From: Pseudomonas cedrina subsp. cedrina
GTDB lineage: Bacteria > Pseudomonadota > Gammaproteobacteria > Pseudomonadales > Pseudomonadaceae
Direction: 5' to 3'
Length of the DNA: 64,000 bases
NCBI RefSeq assembly: GCF_001983175.1
Contig: NZ_MNPW01000002.1
Location: forward strand, 248,001 to 312,000
Shown here: one piece after another, positions 7,594-17,276 of the stretch
Layout: every line of letters begins with the position of its first letter
Numbering within the stretch: position 1 is the stretch's first letter
The notes under the pieces: model-generated
Databases searched by the model: none
Seen by the model: only the letters and a program-made list of their open reading frames with translations
Told to the model about the DNA's origin: nothing
Position numbers and translations under genes: made by a program

Positions 7594-8529
7594 CTACAAC
7601 AGCCCCTGGTCCGCGCATACCTTCACCACCTGCTCACGAAACCAGGTATTGGCACTGTCCTGTTCACTGGTTTCGTTCCACTGCATCTCCAGCGTGAACC
7701 CCGGCAAGCCGTGGGGCGCTTCGCAGTGGCCGAACGTCGTCGCAGGTGCCAGCAGCTTTTGCACGCGGCGCGGCAGCGTGACGACACAGTCGGTGCCGGT
7801 GATCATCTTCAAGGCCGCACCGTAGCTGTTGGCGCGGGCGATCACCTGGCGCTTGTGGGCCTGGCGCGCCAGCCAACCGTCGATCATGTTGGTGTCGGAT
7901 GTCCACGGCGTGGGGAACACATGGCGCCGCTCGACGAAGGCTTGCAGGCTCAACGCCGGCTCTTGCGGTGTCGAGCGTTTATCGAACACGCACACCAGTT
8001 CGTCCTCGAGCAGCATCTGGCTGCGCAAGTCCTTATGGGCGCGGTGGAAGTGGGGGCCGAAGCAGATCACCAGATCAAGGCGACCTTGGCGCAGGTCGTC
8101 GGCGGGAATCTCGGTTTCCAGTTTCTGCACATTGACGATGACCGGCAGGTTGGCGCGGTCGAAGTGTTTCAACAGGCGCGGCAGGATCAACTGTTCGAAA
8201 TATTCCGGCGCGCACAGGTTGAAGGTCACGGCCTTCTGCGTTGGGTCAAAGGCTTGGCCACCGGCGTGGCACAGGTTGATGCTTTGCAGAATTTTCTGCA
8301 CATGGCCGTACATGGTGGTGGCTTTGTACGTCGGCCGCATGCCCGCGCGGGTGTTGATAAACAGGTCGTCTTCAAAGCTGGTGCGCAGTTTCTTCAGGCT
8401 ATAGCTCACGGTGGACTGGCTGACAAACAGCGTTTCAGACACCTCGGTAACGCTGCGTTGGTCATAGACGGCGATAAATACCATCAAGTCCTGCATATCG
8501 AGCTTTCTGAGCAAGTTACTGTTTAACAT
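7594..8529 (-). CDS. LysR-family transcriptional regulator
   Basis: A 311-residue LysR protein. The DNA-binding domain is at about residues 10-70 (LMVFIAVYDQRSVTEVSETL, SQSTVSYSLKKLRTSFEDDL). It is of the NodD-like branch, like the gene at 6255. The effector domain runs from about residue 100 to the end (FNLCAPEYFEQLILPRLLKH). It is convergent with the CHM isomerase gene, the two stop codons being 3 bases apart. No divergent target with a shared promoter is obvious; the next gene to the right is on the same strand. An internal Met (MQDLMVF) is an alternative start. Confidence 0.9.
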   Translation of the reverse strand: MLNSNLLRKLDMQDLMVFIAVYDQRSVTEVSETLFVSQSTVSYSLKKLRTSFEDDLFINTRAGMRPTYKATTMYGHVQKILQSINLCHAGGQAFDPTQKAVTFNLCAPEYFEQLILPRLLKHFDRANLPVIVNVQKLETEIPADDLRQGRLDLVICFGPHFHRAHKDLRSQMLLEDELVCVFDKRSTPQEPALSLQAFVERRHVFPTPWTSDTNMIDGWLARQAHKRQVIARANSYGAALKMITGTDCVVTLPRRVQKLLAPATTFGHCEAPHGLPGFTLEMQWNETSEQDSANTWFREQVVKVCADQGLL

Positions 8530-8665
8530 CGGTTTCGTCCGTAAACCCGTTGTACCGAACTCAGTACAAGACAGCGCAAAAGCTTACGGAACGAGCGTGC
8601 CAATAGAAAGCGCTGTAGGGCGTTACCCTGTCCGCAGTGGGACAAATTATGTTTGCAACACGACG

Positions 8666-9853
8666 TCAGCGAATATGCCGTGCGTAATGCTGCGGGTTGA
8701 AACGCGTGACGATCAGCAGCATCAGCACGATCATGGCGGTCAGCGACCACCAGGCCCACTCGAAGCTGCCCAATTGGTCGCGGATCATTCCGGCGATCAG
8801 TGGCGACAGCCCGGCAATCAGGTAGCCCACGCCTTGCACGAACGCAGTGAGGCCACCGGCGCGGCGCGGGTTGTCCAGGTGGTCGAGGGACAGGATCAGG
8901 CTCATCGGGAACAGGCCGCCGATGCCCAGGCCCAGCAGGCAGGGCCACAACAGGGTCAGGTGTCGAGGGCTCAGAATCAGGCCGCAGAAACCCAGGATGA
9001 TCAGCACCAGCAGCACGGCAACGACACCGCGTTTATCCCGGCGTCGATTGGCGATGGCCGGTGTGATCAAGCCGGAAACGACTTCCATTGCCGTCAGAAA
9101 ACCCAACAGCAAGCCGGCGTCCTGTTCGCTCCAGCCTTGCTCCACGTAGTACGGCGCCAGCCAGGCCAGTACGCAGGTGTAGGACGCGGTGCCGAGGCCA
9201 AAAAACACGGCGAGCAACCAGGCTCGCCGATTGCCGGAAAATGCGTCCTGCGGGCCGGTATCGGCTTGGGGCAGCGGCGCCAGCACCGAGCGCTGCGCCA
9301 ACCAGAACGCCCACGCCAGTAACGCGAGCACCGCCCAGATGGCCAGGCCGGTGCGCCAACTGCCGGTCTGCGCCTGCATCAACGGTGCGAACGACGCCGC
9401 CAGCGCCGCGCCGCCCATGATCGCGGTGACATACAGCCCCATGAACAGCGAGACGTTGTCGCTGAACCGCGACTTGATCAGCGCCGGCATCAACGCCTGG
9501 ATCATCGCGATGCCCACGCCGGCCGCGATGGCGCTGACGATCAGCTCCAGCGCCGAATCCAGCCACAGCCGCGACAGCGTGGCCACGCCAATCACCACTA
9601 GCGACACCGCTATGCTGCGGTGCTCGCCAAAGCGCCTGGCCAAGCCCATGCCAAAGAACATCGCCAAGCCCATGGCCATCACCGGCAACATGGTCAGCAG
9701 TGCGGCGCTGCTGAAGCTCAATGGCACGTCGCCGCGAATCGATGAGAGCAGCGGCCCCACGGCGGCCATCGACGGACGCAGGTTGAGCGCGACCAGCACG
9801 ACGCTGATCATCAGCCAGAGGGCGGTGGTGGGTTTGGCGTGAGCGGTCGTCAT
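8666..9853 (-). CDS. MFS transporter, CynX/NimT family
   Basis: A 395-residue, 12-helix inner-membrane transporter. The opening ALWLMISVVLVALNLRPSMA and the phrase RPSMAAVGPLLSSIR are diagnostic for the CynX/NimT (cyanate permease / 2-nitroimidazole exporter) group. The start ATG 9853 (MTTAHAKPTTALW) was chosen because the in-frame extension to 9958 is not hydrophobic or family-like. In the family, members export small drugs or import cyanate; no cyanase gene is near, so export is more likely. It stands alone, followed by a LysR gene on the same strand. Confidence 0.88.
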   Translation of the reverse strand: MTTAHAKPTTALWLMISVVLVALNLRPSMAAVGPLLSSIRGDVPLSFSSAALLTMLPVMAMGLAMFFGMGLARRFGEHRSIAVSLVVIGVATLSRLWLDSALELIVSAIAAGVGIAMIQALMPALIKSRFSDNVSLFMGLYVTAIMGGAALAASFAPLMQAQTGSWRTGLAIWAVLALLAWAFWLAQRSVLAPLPQADTGPQDAFSGNRRAWLLAVFFGLGTASYTCVLAWLAPYYVEQGWSEQDAGLLLGFLTAMEVVSGLITPAIANRRRDKRGVVAVLLVLIILGFCGLILSPRHLTLLWPCLLGLGIGGLFPMSLILSLDHLDNPRRAGGLTAFVQGVGYLIAGLSPLIAGMIRDQLGSFEWAWWSLTAMIVLMLLIVTRFNPQHYARHIR

Positions 9854-9975
9854 GGGCGGGCCTTGAAAGAACAAAGGTGAATCAGGCCATGCCCATGACA
9901 GCGGCGCAAATGAGAAAGTCGATGGTGCGATTGAAAAATCGCTGACTGGCTGGAACACCGCCGATCAAGCTGGCT

Positions 9976-10106
9976 GTAGTGAGCGGGCTTGTCCCGCGCT
10001 GGGTGGCGAAGCCGCCCCAAACCAGGCGACTAGGATAGACCTGAGCACCGCAGCGTCTTTATTGGGGCGGCTTCGCCGCCCAGCGCGGGGCAAGCCCGCT
10101 CACTAC
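9976..10106. repeat. REP-like inverted repeat, family A copy 1
   Basis: A 131-bp element whose outer arms begin GTAGTGAGCGGGCTTG and end with the complement (AAGCCCGCTCACTAC). Inner arms carry TGGCGAAGCCGCC. Near-identical elements occur at 12982, 17029, 34385 and 53276. Confidence 0.9.
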
Positions 10107-10143
10107 AAAAGGCAAGCCAGCCCATAGTATTAACTGCGTTCTG

Positions 10144-10758
10144 TCAGTAGCCGACGGTGAAGCGCTGGCGCGAGTGCTTGGGTGTTTCTACCTCATCAAT
10201 CAACGCAATCGCATAGTCAGCAAAACTGATCCAACTGCGACCTTCACTGCTCACCAGCAAATCATCCTGGCCCACCCGGAATGTACCGGTGCGCTCGGCT
10301 TCAACGAACTCCGCCGACGGCGACAGGAAGGTCCAGTCCAGCGCCTGTTCCTGGCGCAGTGCATCAAGAAACGCAGCGCCCGCGCTGGCTTCGGCTTTGT
10401 ATTCGGCCGGGAAGCCCGCGCTGTCGATCACCCGCCCGCCACCCGGCAGCAACAGCGAACCGGCGCCGCCCACCACCAGCAGGCGTTTTACCCCGGCTTT
10501 CTTTACCGGCCCGAGCACGGCAATGGCGGGCAGAGTGGCGAAGTGTGCGGCGCTGATCACCACATCGCTGCCGCTCACGGCGTGTTGCAGGGCTTCGGCG
10601 TCCAGCGCGTCGACCTGTTTGACGGTGACGCCAGGGCGCGCGGCCAGCTTGCTGGTATTGCGCGCGATGGCAACGACGCTATGCCCGCGACGCAGCGCTT
10701 CTTCCAGCAGTTGGCTGCCGGCACGGCCGGTGGCCCCGATGATTGCGATCTTGCTCAT
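10144..10758 (-). CDS. NAD(P)-binding oxidoreductase, NmrA/YwnB-like
   Basis: A 204-residue Rossmann-fold protein of the atypical short-chain dehydrogenase type. The nucleotide-binding motif is IGATGRAGSQ at residues 6-15. LLVVGGAGSLLL and SPSAEFVEAERTG match the NAD(P)H-binding YwnB/NmrA-like group. No Tyr-x3-Lys is evident, as usual in this subgroup. ATG 10758 has GGAG 7 bases upstream. It is 33 bases downstream of the MBL-fold gene on the same strand, so they are probably co-transcribed. Substrate unknown. Confidence 0.82.
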   Translation of the reverse strand: MSKIAIIGATGRAGSQLLEEALRRGHSVVAIARNTSKLAARPGVTVKQVDALDAEALQHAVSGSDVVISAAHFATLPAIAVLGPVKKAGVKRLLVVGGAGSLLLPGGGRVIDSAGFPAEYKAEASAGAAFLDALRQEQALDWTFLSPSAEFVEAERTGTFRVGQDDLLVSSEGRSWISFADYAIALIDEVETPKHSRQRFTVGY

Positions 10759-10791
10759 GACGTTCTCCAGTACGTTAGGGTTTAAAACCAT

Positions 10792-11658
10792 TCACCACTT
10801 CATTTCGCCCTTGGCGACTTTGGCGCTCAGTTCCAGCGAGCTTTCGTCGGCGAGGGTGGGGTAACGCTTTTTCATCGCTGCGATCAATGCGGCAGAATCC
10901 TTGGCCTTGGCTGTCTCGATGTCGAAGGCCTTGATGTAATCGGCGGTAAAGGCCACGGCGGCTGGCGTCGGCGTGCCCAGGTAGTGGCCTGGAACTACCG
11001 TGCGTGGCTTGAGCTGTTCGATGCGTTGCAGGGTGGCGAGCCAGTCTTTGTGGGATTGCGCGCCCTGGGTGTCGGCCATCCACAGGTGGATGTTTTCAGA
11101 GACCACCACGCCGCCAACCACGGCCTTGATCGACGGGATCCATACAAAGCTGCGCTCCGGTTGCGCGCCATCCAGGCCGATCACTTCCAATTGCTTACCT
11201 TCCAGGCTCAGGCTGTGGCCTTTGAGTACCTGCGGCACGATAGTTCTGGCCGGTGTGTCGGCGCCCATTTTCGGGCCCCAGAACGCAAGCTTGCCGGCCA
11301 CGGTCGCGTTGATATGGTCGACCACCGGTTGTGGTGCCAGCACCTTGGCGTCGGGAAACGCGGCGGTGAGGGTGTCGAGGCCGAAGTAGTAGTCCGGGTC
11401 GCCATGGCTGATGTAGATAGTGGTGAGGTGTTTGCCGCTGGCGCGAATCTTCTGCACAAGCTGCTCGGCCTGGCCTTTGCCGAATTGTGCGTCCACCAGG
11501 ATCGCATCCTTGGCGCCGCTGACCAGCACCGAGCTGACCGGGAAGATCGCTGCTTCACCTGGGTTGTACACGTCCAGGGTCAGCTCGGCCGCTGCCGCGT
11601 GCGCGGCGAAGGCCAGGGCGGCGGTTGCCAGGGTCAGGCGCTTGAAGGTTGAGAACAT
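10792..11658 (-). CDS. exported MBL-fold protein with altered metal motif
   Basis: A 288-residue protein with a signal peptide (MFSTFKRLTLATAALAFAAH, cleaved near AAAA-EL) and a metallo-beta-lactamase fold. The usual HxHxDH metal motif reads SHGDPDYYFG here: His85 and Asp89 are kept, while the second and third His positions are Asp87 and Tyr90. A later VVPGHYLG fits the third metal-ligand region. The variant is consistent through the motif, so it looks like a subfamily trait rather than a mutation. Activity is unknown. It is divergent from the LysR gene at 11763, which probably regulates it and the downstream oxidoreductase. Confidence 0.82.
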   Translation of the reverse strand: MFSTFKRLTLATAALAFAAHAAAAELTLDVYNPGEAAIFPVSSVLVSGAKDAILVDAQFGKGQAEQLVQKIRASGKHLTTIYISHGDPDYYFGLDTLTAAFPDAKVLAPQPVVDHINATVAGKLAFWGPKMGADTPARTIVPQVLKGHSLSLEGKQLEVIGLDGAQPERSFVWIPSIKAVVGGVVVSENIHLWMADTQGAQSHKDWLATLQRIEQLKPRTVVPGHYLGTPTPAAVAFTADYIKAFDIETAKAKDSAALIAAMKKRYPTLADESSLELSAKVAKGEMKW

Positions 11659-11762
11659 CGGGCAGCTCCAGCATCGGTAAAGGATGCACAGAGCTTAGTT
11701 GCACAAAACCAGACTAAAAATGCGATGCTGGGACATAGTTTGTTTCTGAAATCGGGCAAATC

Positions 11763-12677
11763 ATGGACCGTCTTCAAGCAATGCGCGTGTTTGTCACGGT
11801 GGTGGACCTGGGCAGCCAGTCCGCCGCGGCCGATCATCTGGACCTGTCGCGCCCGGTGGTGTCGCGTTACCTGGCGGAGTTGGAAGACTGGGTCGGCGCG
11901 CGTTTGCTGCACCGCACCACGCGCAAGCTCAGCCTCACGGCGGCGGGCGGTGAAACCCTGCCACGCTGTCGGCAACTGCTGGAATTGTGCGGCGACATGC
12001 AAGCCGCCGTCCGCGAGCCGGATGACGCGCCCCGTGGCCTGCTGCGCTTGAGCGTCAGCACCTCGTTCGGCCAGGCGCAATTGGCCGCGGTCATCGCCGA
12101 ATACGTCAAGCGCTACCCTCTGGTAACGGTCGACCTGCAGATGCTCGACCGCACGGTGAACCTGGTGGATGAACGCATTGACCTGGCCATCCGCACCAGC
12201 AACGACCTGGACCCCAACCTGATCGCCCGGCGCCTGACGGTGTGCCGCTCAGTGGTCTGTGCTTCGCCGGCCTACCTGCTGGAGCACGCGGCCCCGCGAA
12301 AAGTCGAAGACCTGGCCGGGCACAACTGCCTCACCCACTCCTATTTCGGCAAAAGCCTGTGGCATTTCGAAGAGCGGGGCGAGCACATCGGCGTGCCCAT
12401 CAGCGGCAATATCACCTCCAACGAGGCCAGCACCTTGTTGCGCGTCACGCTGGCCGGGGCAGGGGTGGCGATGCTGCCCACCTACCAGGCCGGCGACTAC
12501 ATCCGCCGTGGCGAACTGGTGCGCCTGCTGCCCCACGCCGAACCCCGGCAAATGAACATTTACGCAGTGTATGCCTCGCGCAAGCACATGCCATCGGCGC
12601 TGCGCAGCCTGTTGGATTTCCTGGTGTTGAAGTTCCCTGAAGAGCCCGCCTGGGATATTGGCCTGCAGGCGACATAA
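11763..12677 (+). CDS. LysR-family transcriptional regulator
   Basis: A 304-residue LysR protein. The N-terminal domain (MDRLQAMRVFVTVVDLGSQS, then LSRPVVSRYLAELEDWVGAR) is of the CrgA/DsdC-like short-loop type. The C-terminal LRSLLDFLVLKFPEEPAW is typical of that group. The start is the only Met that fits; a reasonable leader of 104 bases separates it from the divergent MBL-fold gene, the arrangement in which LysR proteins commonly control their neighbour. The likely targets are therefore the genes at 10144-11658; this is inferred from position. Confidence 0.9.
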   Translation: MDRLQAMRVFVTVVDLGSQSAAADHLDLSRPVVSRYLAELEDWVGARLLHRTTRKLSLTAAGGETLPRCRQLLELCGDMQAAVREPDDAPRGLLRLSVSTSFGQAQLAAVIAEYVKRYPLVTVDLQMLDRTVNLVDERIDLAIRTSNDLDPNLIARRLTVCRSVVCASPAYLLEHAAPRKVEDLAGHNCLTHSYFGKSLWHFEERGEHIGVPISGNITSNEASTLLRVTLAGAGVAMLPTYQAGDYIRRGELVRLLPHAEPRQMNIYAVYASRKHMPSALRSLLDFLVLKFPEEPAWDIGLQAT

Positions 12678-12767
12678 GCGTGTTGAATGTCGCCCGATAA
12701 TGGCAACTCGCCCTGGTTGACCTATGCTTTAGACAGCACCGTGTAGATCCGCTCAGAGGTCTGTGCC

Positions 12768-12944
12768 ATGAGTATTAAAACCAGAAAGTACCTGATGATT
12801 TTCAGCCTGTGCGCACTTGCCAGCGCGCTCTACGGGACTGCCGCCTACCGAGTGGAGCAAACCCGCATGCAGCCAACGTTTGCGATCAGTTGCCATCAGG
12901 ACCAATGCGTCCCCCGCACCGGCAGTTTCAGCGCCTTGCGCTGA
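12768..12944 (+). CDS. small membrane-anchored or exported protein, unknown
   Basis: A 58-residue ORF. ATG 12768 follows CAGAGGTCTGTGCC, an acceptable ribosome site. The N-terminus MSIKTRKYLMIFSLCALASA is a basic start plus a hydrophobic helix, a signal anchor or signal peptide. A short tail holds two Cys (ISCHQDQCVPRTG) that could form a disulfide in the periplasm. It lies between a LysR gene and the repeat that follows pobR. No family recognised. Confidence 0.55.
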   Translation: MSIKTRKYLMIFSLCALASALYGTAAYRVEQTRMQPTFAISCHQDQCVPRTGSFSALR

Positions 12945-12981
12945 AGGCGGCACGACGATAACGATTGAAGCACACCGCCTT

Positions 12982-13128
12982 GTAGTGAGCGGGCTTGCCC
13001 CGCGCTGGGCTGCGCAGCGGCCCCAATAAAAACACTGCGGTGCTCCAGATACAACCGGGTCGCCTGGTTTGGGGCCGCTGCGCAGCCCAGCGCGGGCGGT
13101 GCGACGATTCGACAAGCCCGCTCACTAC
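12982..13128. repeat. REP-like inverted repeat, family A copy 2, with small insertion
   Basis: Same outer and inner arms as copy 1, but 147 bp long because the right arm carries about 16 extra bases (GGTGCGACGATTCGAC). Its right tip forms the stop codon of the pobR-like gene. The inner arm here has TGCGCAGCGGCC instead of TGGCGAAGCCGCC. Confidence 0.88.
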
Positions 13129-13982
13129 AGTTGTTCACGAAATGCCTTGGGCGAAAACCCGACCCTTCGCCGGAACAGCCGGGAGAAGTTGGTAGGATCC
13201 GAAAACCCCAGCACCTCCGACATCTCATTGATGGTCATGCTGGTATAGGTCAACAAGCGCTTGGCCTCCAGCAACTGGCGGTCATGCATGATCTGCAGCG
13301 CAGGCTGCCCACCCAATTCCCGGCACGTGCCGTTCAGGTGTGAGACCGAGATGCCCAACTGATGGGCCAGGTCCTCGATCTTCGGGTGCTCGCGGTAATG
13401 CTGTTCGACCAATTGGGTAAAGCGCCGGAAGTACTCACGCCCCCTCGGCGCGCGCGAATGGCGACGCTGGATGGCCTGGCGGCTGATCCACACCAGCAAC
13501 ACGCTGACCAGCGCGTGCATCATCATGCCCCGCGCCGGATGTAGGTTTGAGTACTCATCCTGCAAACGGGCGAACTGACTGTTCAGGTAATCACTGTCCT
13601 TGCCGGCCGGGTAACTGCCCAATGTCTGCAACCCGTCTACCGTGGCGTCCAGCTGGGTCTGCAAGTGGCTGACCAGCGGCGCTGCGAGGGTCAATACATA
13701 GCCCTCGATGTCCTCGGAAAAGCGAAACCCATGCACACACAACGGTGGCAGCACCTGCAGGGTCGCTTCGTTCAGCGTGGTGCGCCGGCCTTCGATTTCC
13801 AGCTGGGCCTGGCCTTTGTGTACATACAACAACTGGCAAAGATCCGCGTGCCGGTGGGGCTGGATTTCCCACTGGTATTCCCGACTGCGCCGGGAAATGG
13901 TTTCGCAGTGCAACAAATCGGGTGTCGGCCATTGCTGGTATTCCCCGTAAAGCTTGAAGACCGGAATCGCGGTTTTGGTCAT
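13125..13982 (-). CDS. pobR: AraC-family regulator PobR-like
   Basis: A 285-residue activator with an N-terminal cupin-like sensor (HRHADLCQLLYVHKGQAQLE) and a C-terminal AraC/XylS double helix-turn-helix (about residues 185-285; IEDLAHQLGISVSHLNGTCR and VLGFSDPTNFSRLFRRRVGF). It is divergent from pobA with 179 bases between starts. In Pseudomonas the pobA activator PobR is of this AraC type and responds to 4-hydroxybenzoate. The stop codon TAG comes from the tip of the adjacent repeat element, so the natural C-terminus could once have differed, though FREQL is a normal ending. Confidence 0.85.
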   Translation of the reverse strand: MTKTAIPVFKLYGEYQQWPTPDLLHCETISRRSREYQWEIQPHRHADLCQLLYVHKGQAQLEIEGRRTTLNEATLQVLPPLCVHGFRFSEDIEGYVLTLAAPLVSHLQTQLDATVDGLQTLGSYPAGKDSDYLNSQFARLQDEYSNLHPARGMMMHALVSVLLVWISRQAIQRRHSRAPRGREYFRRFTQLVEQHYREHPKIEDLAHQLGISVSHLNGTCRELGGQPALQIMHDRQLLEAKRLLTYTSMTINEMSEVLGFSDPTNFSRLFRRRVGFSPKAFREQL

Positions 13983-14086
13983 GGTTCAATCCGAAGTTCG
14001 GCACAATGGTGCGGTAATCGCCCCAATTGGCAAAAAGGGCAGGCTTTGGCTCAGTTTTCACCTTCTTATGCTGCTCGCTCAAGTGA

Positions 14087-15355
<1,269 letters not shown>

Positions 15356-15421
15356 CCTGCTATCGTATCCAGCATTCCCGCGGGCCGCCTTTTCCCGCGG
15401 GCCTTGCTCGAAGGTCCTGCC

Positions 15422-16939
15422 GTGACGCACCTCAATCAGCCCGTTCCGCCGCTTCCTGCCGTGCGCAGTATTCTCGCCTCATTGATGATGGCGATTTTCC
15501 TCGGTGCCCTGGACCAGACCATCGTCGCCGTGTCCATGCCGGCCATCTCCGCGCAGTTTCACGACGTCAACTTGCTGGCCTGGGTCATCTCCGGCTACAT
15601 GGTGGCAATGACCGTGGCGGTGCCGATCTACGGCAAGCTGGGCGACCTGTATGGGCGCCGGCCGATGATGCTGATCGGCATGGGTCTGTTTACCCTGGCG
15701 TCGCTGTTCTGTGGCATGGCGCAAAGCATGGAGCAACTGGTGCTGGCGCGGATCCTTCAAGGCATCGGCGCCGGCGGCATGATTTCGGTGAGTCAGGCGA
15801 TCATCGGCGACATCATCCCGCCCCGCGAGCGCGGCCGCTACCAGGGCTATTTCAGCAGCATGTACGCCGTGGCCAGCGTGGCCGGGCCGGTGCTGGGCGG
15901 CTACATGACCGAATACCTGTCGTGGCGCTGGGTGTTCTTGATCAACCTGCCATTGGGCGCCGGCGCCTGGTACGTGGCCCACCGCACCCTGGCAGGGCTG
16001 CCGGTGCCGCAGCGCAAGCCGATCATCGATTACCTCGGTACGCTGCTGATGATCATCGGCCTCACGGCGTTGCTGTTGGGCATCACCGAAATCGGCCAGG
16101 GTCATCCGTGGCGCGACAGCGAGGTGCTGGGTCTGTTGGGGTGTGCGCTGGTGGCGTTGACGCTGTTCGTGTGGCACGAACGCCGTGCGCGCGAGCCGCT
16201 GTTGCCCATGCATCTGTTCGCCAACCGCAACGCGGTGTTGTGTTGGTGCACGATTTTCATCACCAGCTTCCAGGCGATATCCCTGACGGTGCTGATGCCC
16301 TTGCGTTACCAGACCGTGACCGGCTCCGGTGCCGACAGCGCGGCCCTGCATTTGCTGCCGCTGGCCATGGGCTTGCCGATGGGCGCCTATTTTGCCGGGC
16401 GCATGACCTCGGTGACCGGGCGCTATAAACCGATGATTCTCAGCGGCGCGCTGTTGAGCCCCTTTGCGATTCTCGGCATGGCCTTCAGCGCGCCCCAGGC
16501 GGTGGGCCTGACGGCGCTGTTTATGCTGCTGTGTGGGATCGCGGCCGGCATGCAATTTCCCACCTCGCTGGTGGGCACGCAAAACTCGGTGGACCAAGGC
16601 GACATCGGCGTCGCCACCAGCACCACCAACCTGTTCCGTTCCCTGGGCGGGGCCGTCGGGGTGGCTTGCATGTCGGCGCTGCTGCTGGCGTTGTTGCAAG
16701 ACTTAAGCTTCGCCCACCTGGCCAGCGGCGCGCTGGGGGCCGAGGGCCGTTCCGGCAACGTGTTGCTCGACGGCCTCAACGCCGCCCCCGGCCCCGCGCA
16801 AGACGCCCTGCGCGGGGAACTGGCGGTGACGTTCCGGCATTTGCTGATGGTCAGCGCGGCCGTGTCGCTGCTGGGGTTGGCGGCGGCGATTGCGATGCCC
16901 AACCGCGTGTTGCGTGGTCGTGAGGACAAGGCGAAATAA
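15422..16939 (+). CDS. DHA2-family MFS drug exporter (EmrB/QacA type)
   Basis: A 505-residue, 14-helix drug:H+ antiporter. Motifs: LDQTIVAVSMPAISAQF in helix 1, GKLGDLYGRRPMM in loop 2-3, LARILQGIGAGGMISVSQA in helix 4, and VAGPVLGGYMTEYLSWRWVF in helix 5. GTG 15422 has GAAGG just upstream; an in-frame TTG at 15404 is less likely. It follows pobA by 66 bases on the same strand and may be co-transcribed, perhaps exporting an aromatic, but no membrane-fusion partner gene is present. Confidence 0.9.
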   Translation: MTHLNQPVPPLPAVRSILASLMMAIFLGALDQTIVAVSMPAISAQFHDVNLLAWVISGYMVAMTVAVPIYGKLGDLYGRRPMMLIGMGLFTLASLFCGMAQSMEQLVLARILQGIGAGGMISVSQAIIGDIIPPRERGRYQGYFSSMYAVASVAGPVLGGYMTEYLSWRWVFLINLPLGAGAWYVAHRTLAGLPVPQRKPIIDYLGTLLMIIGLTALLLGITEIGQGHPWRDSEVLGLLGCALVALTLFVWHERRAREPLLPMHLFANRNAVLCWCTIFITSFQAISLTVLMPLRYQTVTGSGADSAALHLLPLAMGLPMGAYFAGRMTSVTGRYKPMILSGALLSPFAILGMAFSAPQAVGLTALFMLLCGIAAGMQFPTSLVGTQNSVDQGDIGVATSTTNLFRSLGGAVGVACMSALLLALLQDLSFAHLASGALGAEGRSGNVLLDGLNAAPGPAQDALRGELAVTFRHLLMVSAAVSLLGLAAAIAMPNRVLRGREDKAK

Positions 16940-16957
16940 CTGACACGCTGGAGATCA

Positions 16958-17255
16958 AATGTGGGAGCTGGCTTGCCTGCGATAGCCATAGGTATCTACA
17001 CAACTTTCTAAGGCTGACAAATCTCCCTGTAGTGAGCGGGCTTGTCCCGCGCTGGGTGGCGAAGCCGCCCCAATAAAGGCATCGCCGAGCTTCAGGTAGA
17101 ATCCGGTCGCCTGGTTTGGGGCTGCTTCGCAGCCCAGCGCGGGGCAAGCCCGCTCACTACAAAGATGTGTAGATACCTATGCTGCGATAGCGGTATATCA
17201 GTAACAAATGTGTTCACTGGCCCACCGCTATCGCAGGCAAGCCAGCTCCCACAGG
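16958..17255. repeat. composite repeat: family B element carrying nested family A element
   Basis: Outer arms AATGTGGGAGCTGGCTTGCC (left) and its complement ending at 17255 belong to family B. Inside is a second pair, GGTATCTACAC and GTGTAGATACC, and inside that sits family A copy 3. The same nested order recurs at 34322-34588. It fills the gap between two convergent genes. Confidence 0.85.
17029..17160. repeat. REP-like inverted repeat, family A copy 3
   Basis: A 132-bp family A element; one inner arm is TGGCGAAGCCGCC and the other CTGCTTCGCAGCC, so the arms differ slightly. Nested in the composite element. Confidence 0.9.
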
Positions 17256-17276
17256 AGATTGTATTTCAACGGTCTA

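Noticed and set aside
15479..16699. 406-codon minus frame
   Set aside because: Shadow of the DHA2 transporter, Gln/His/Arg-rich without domains.
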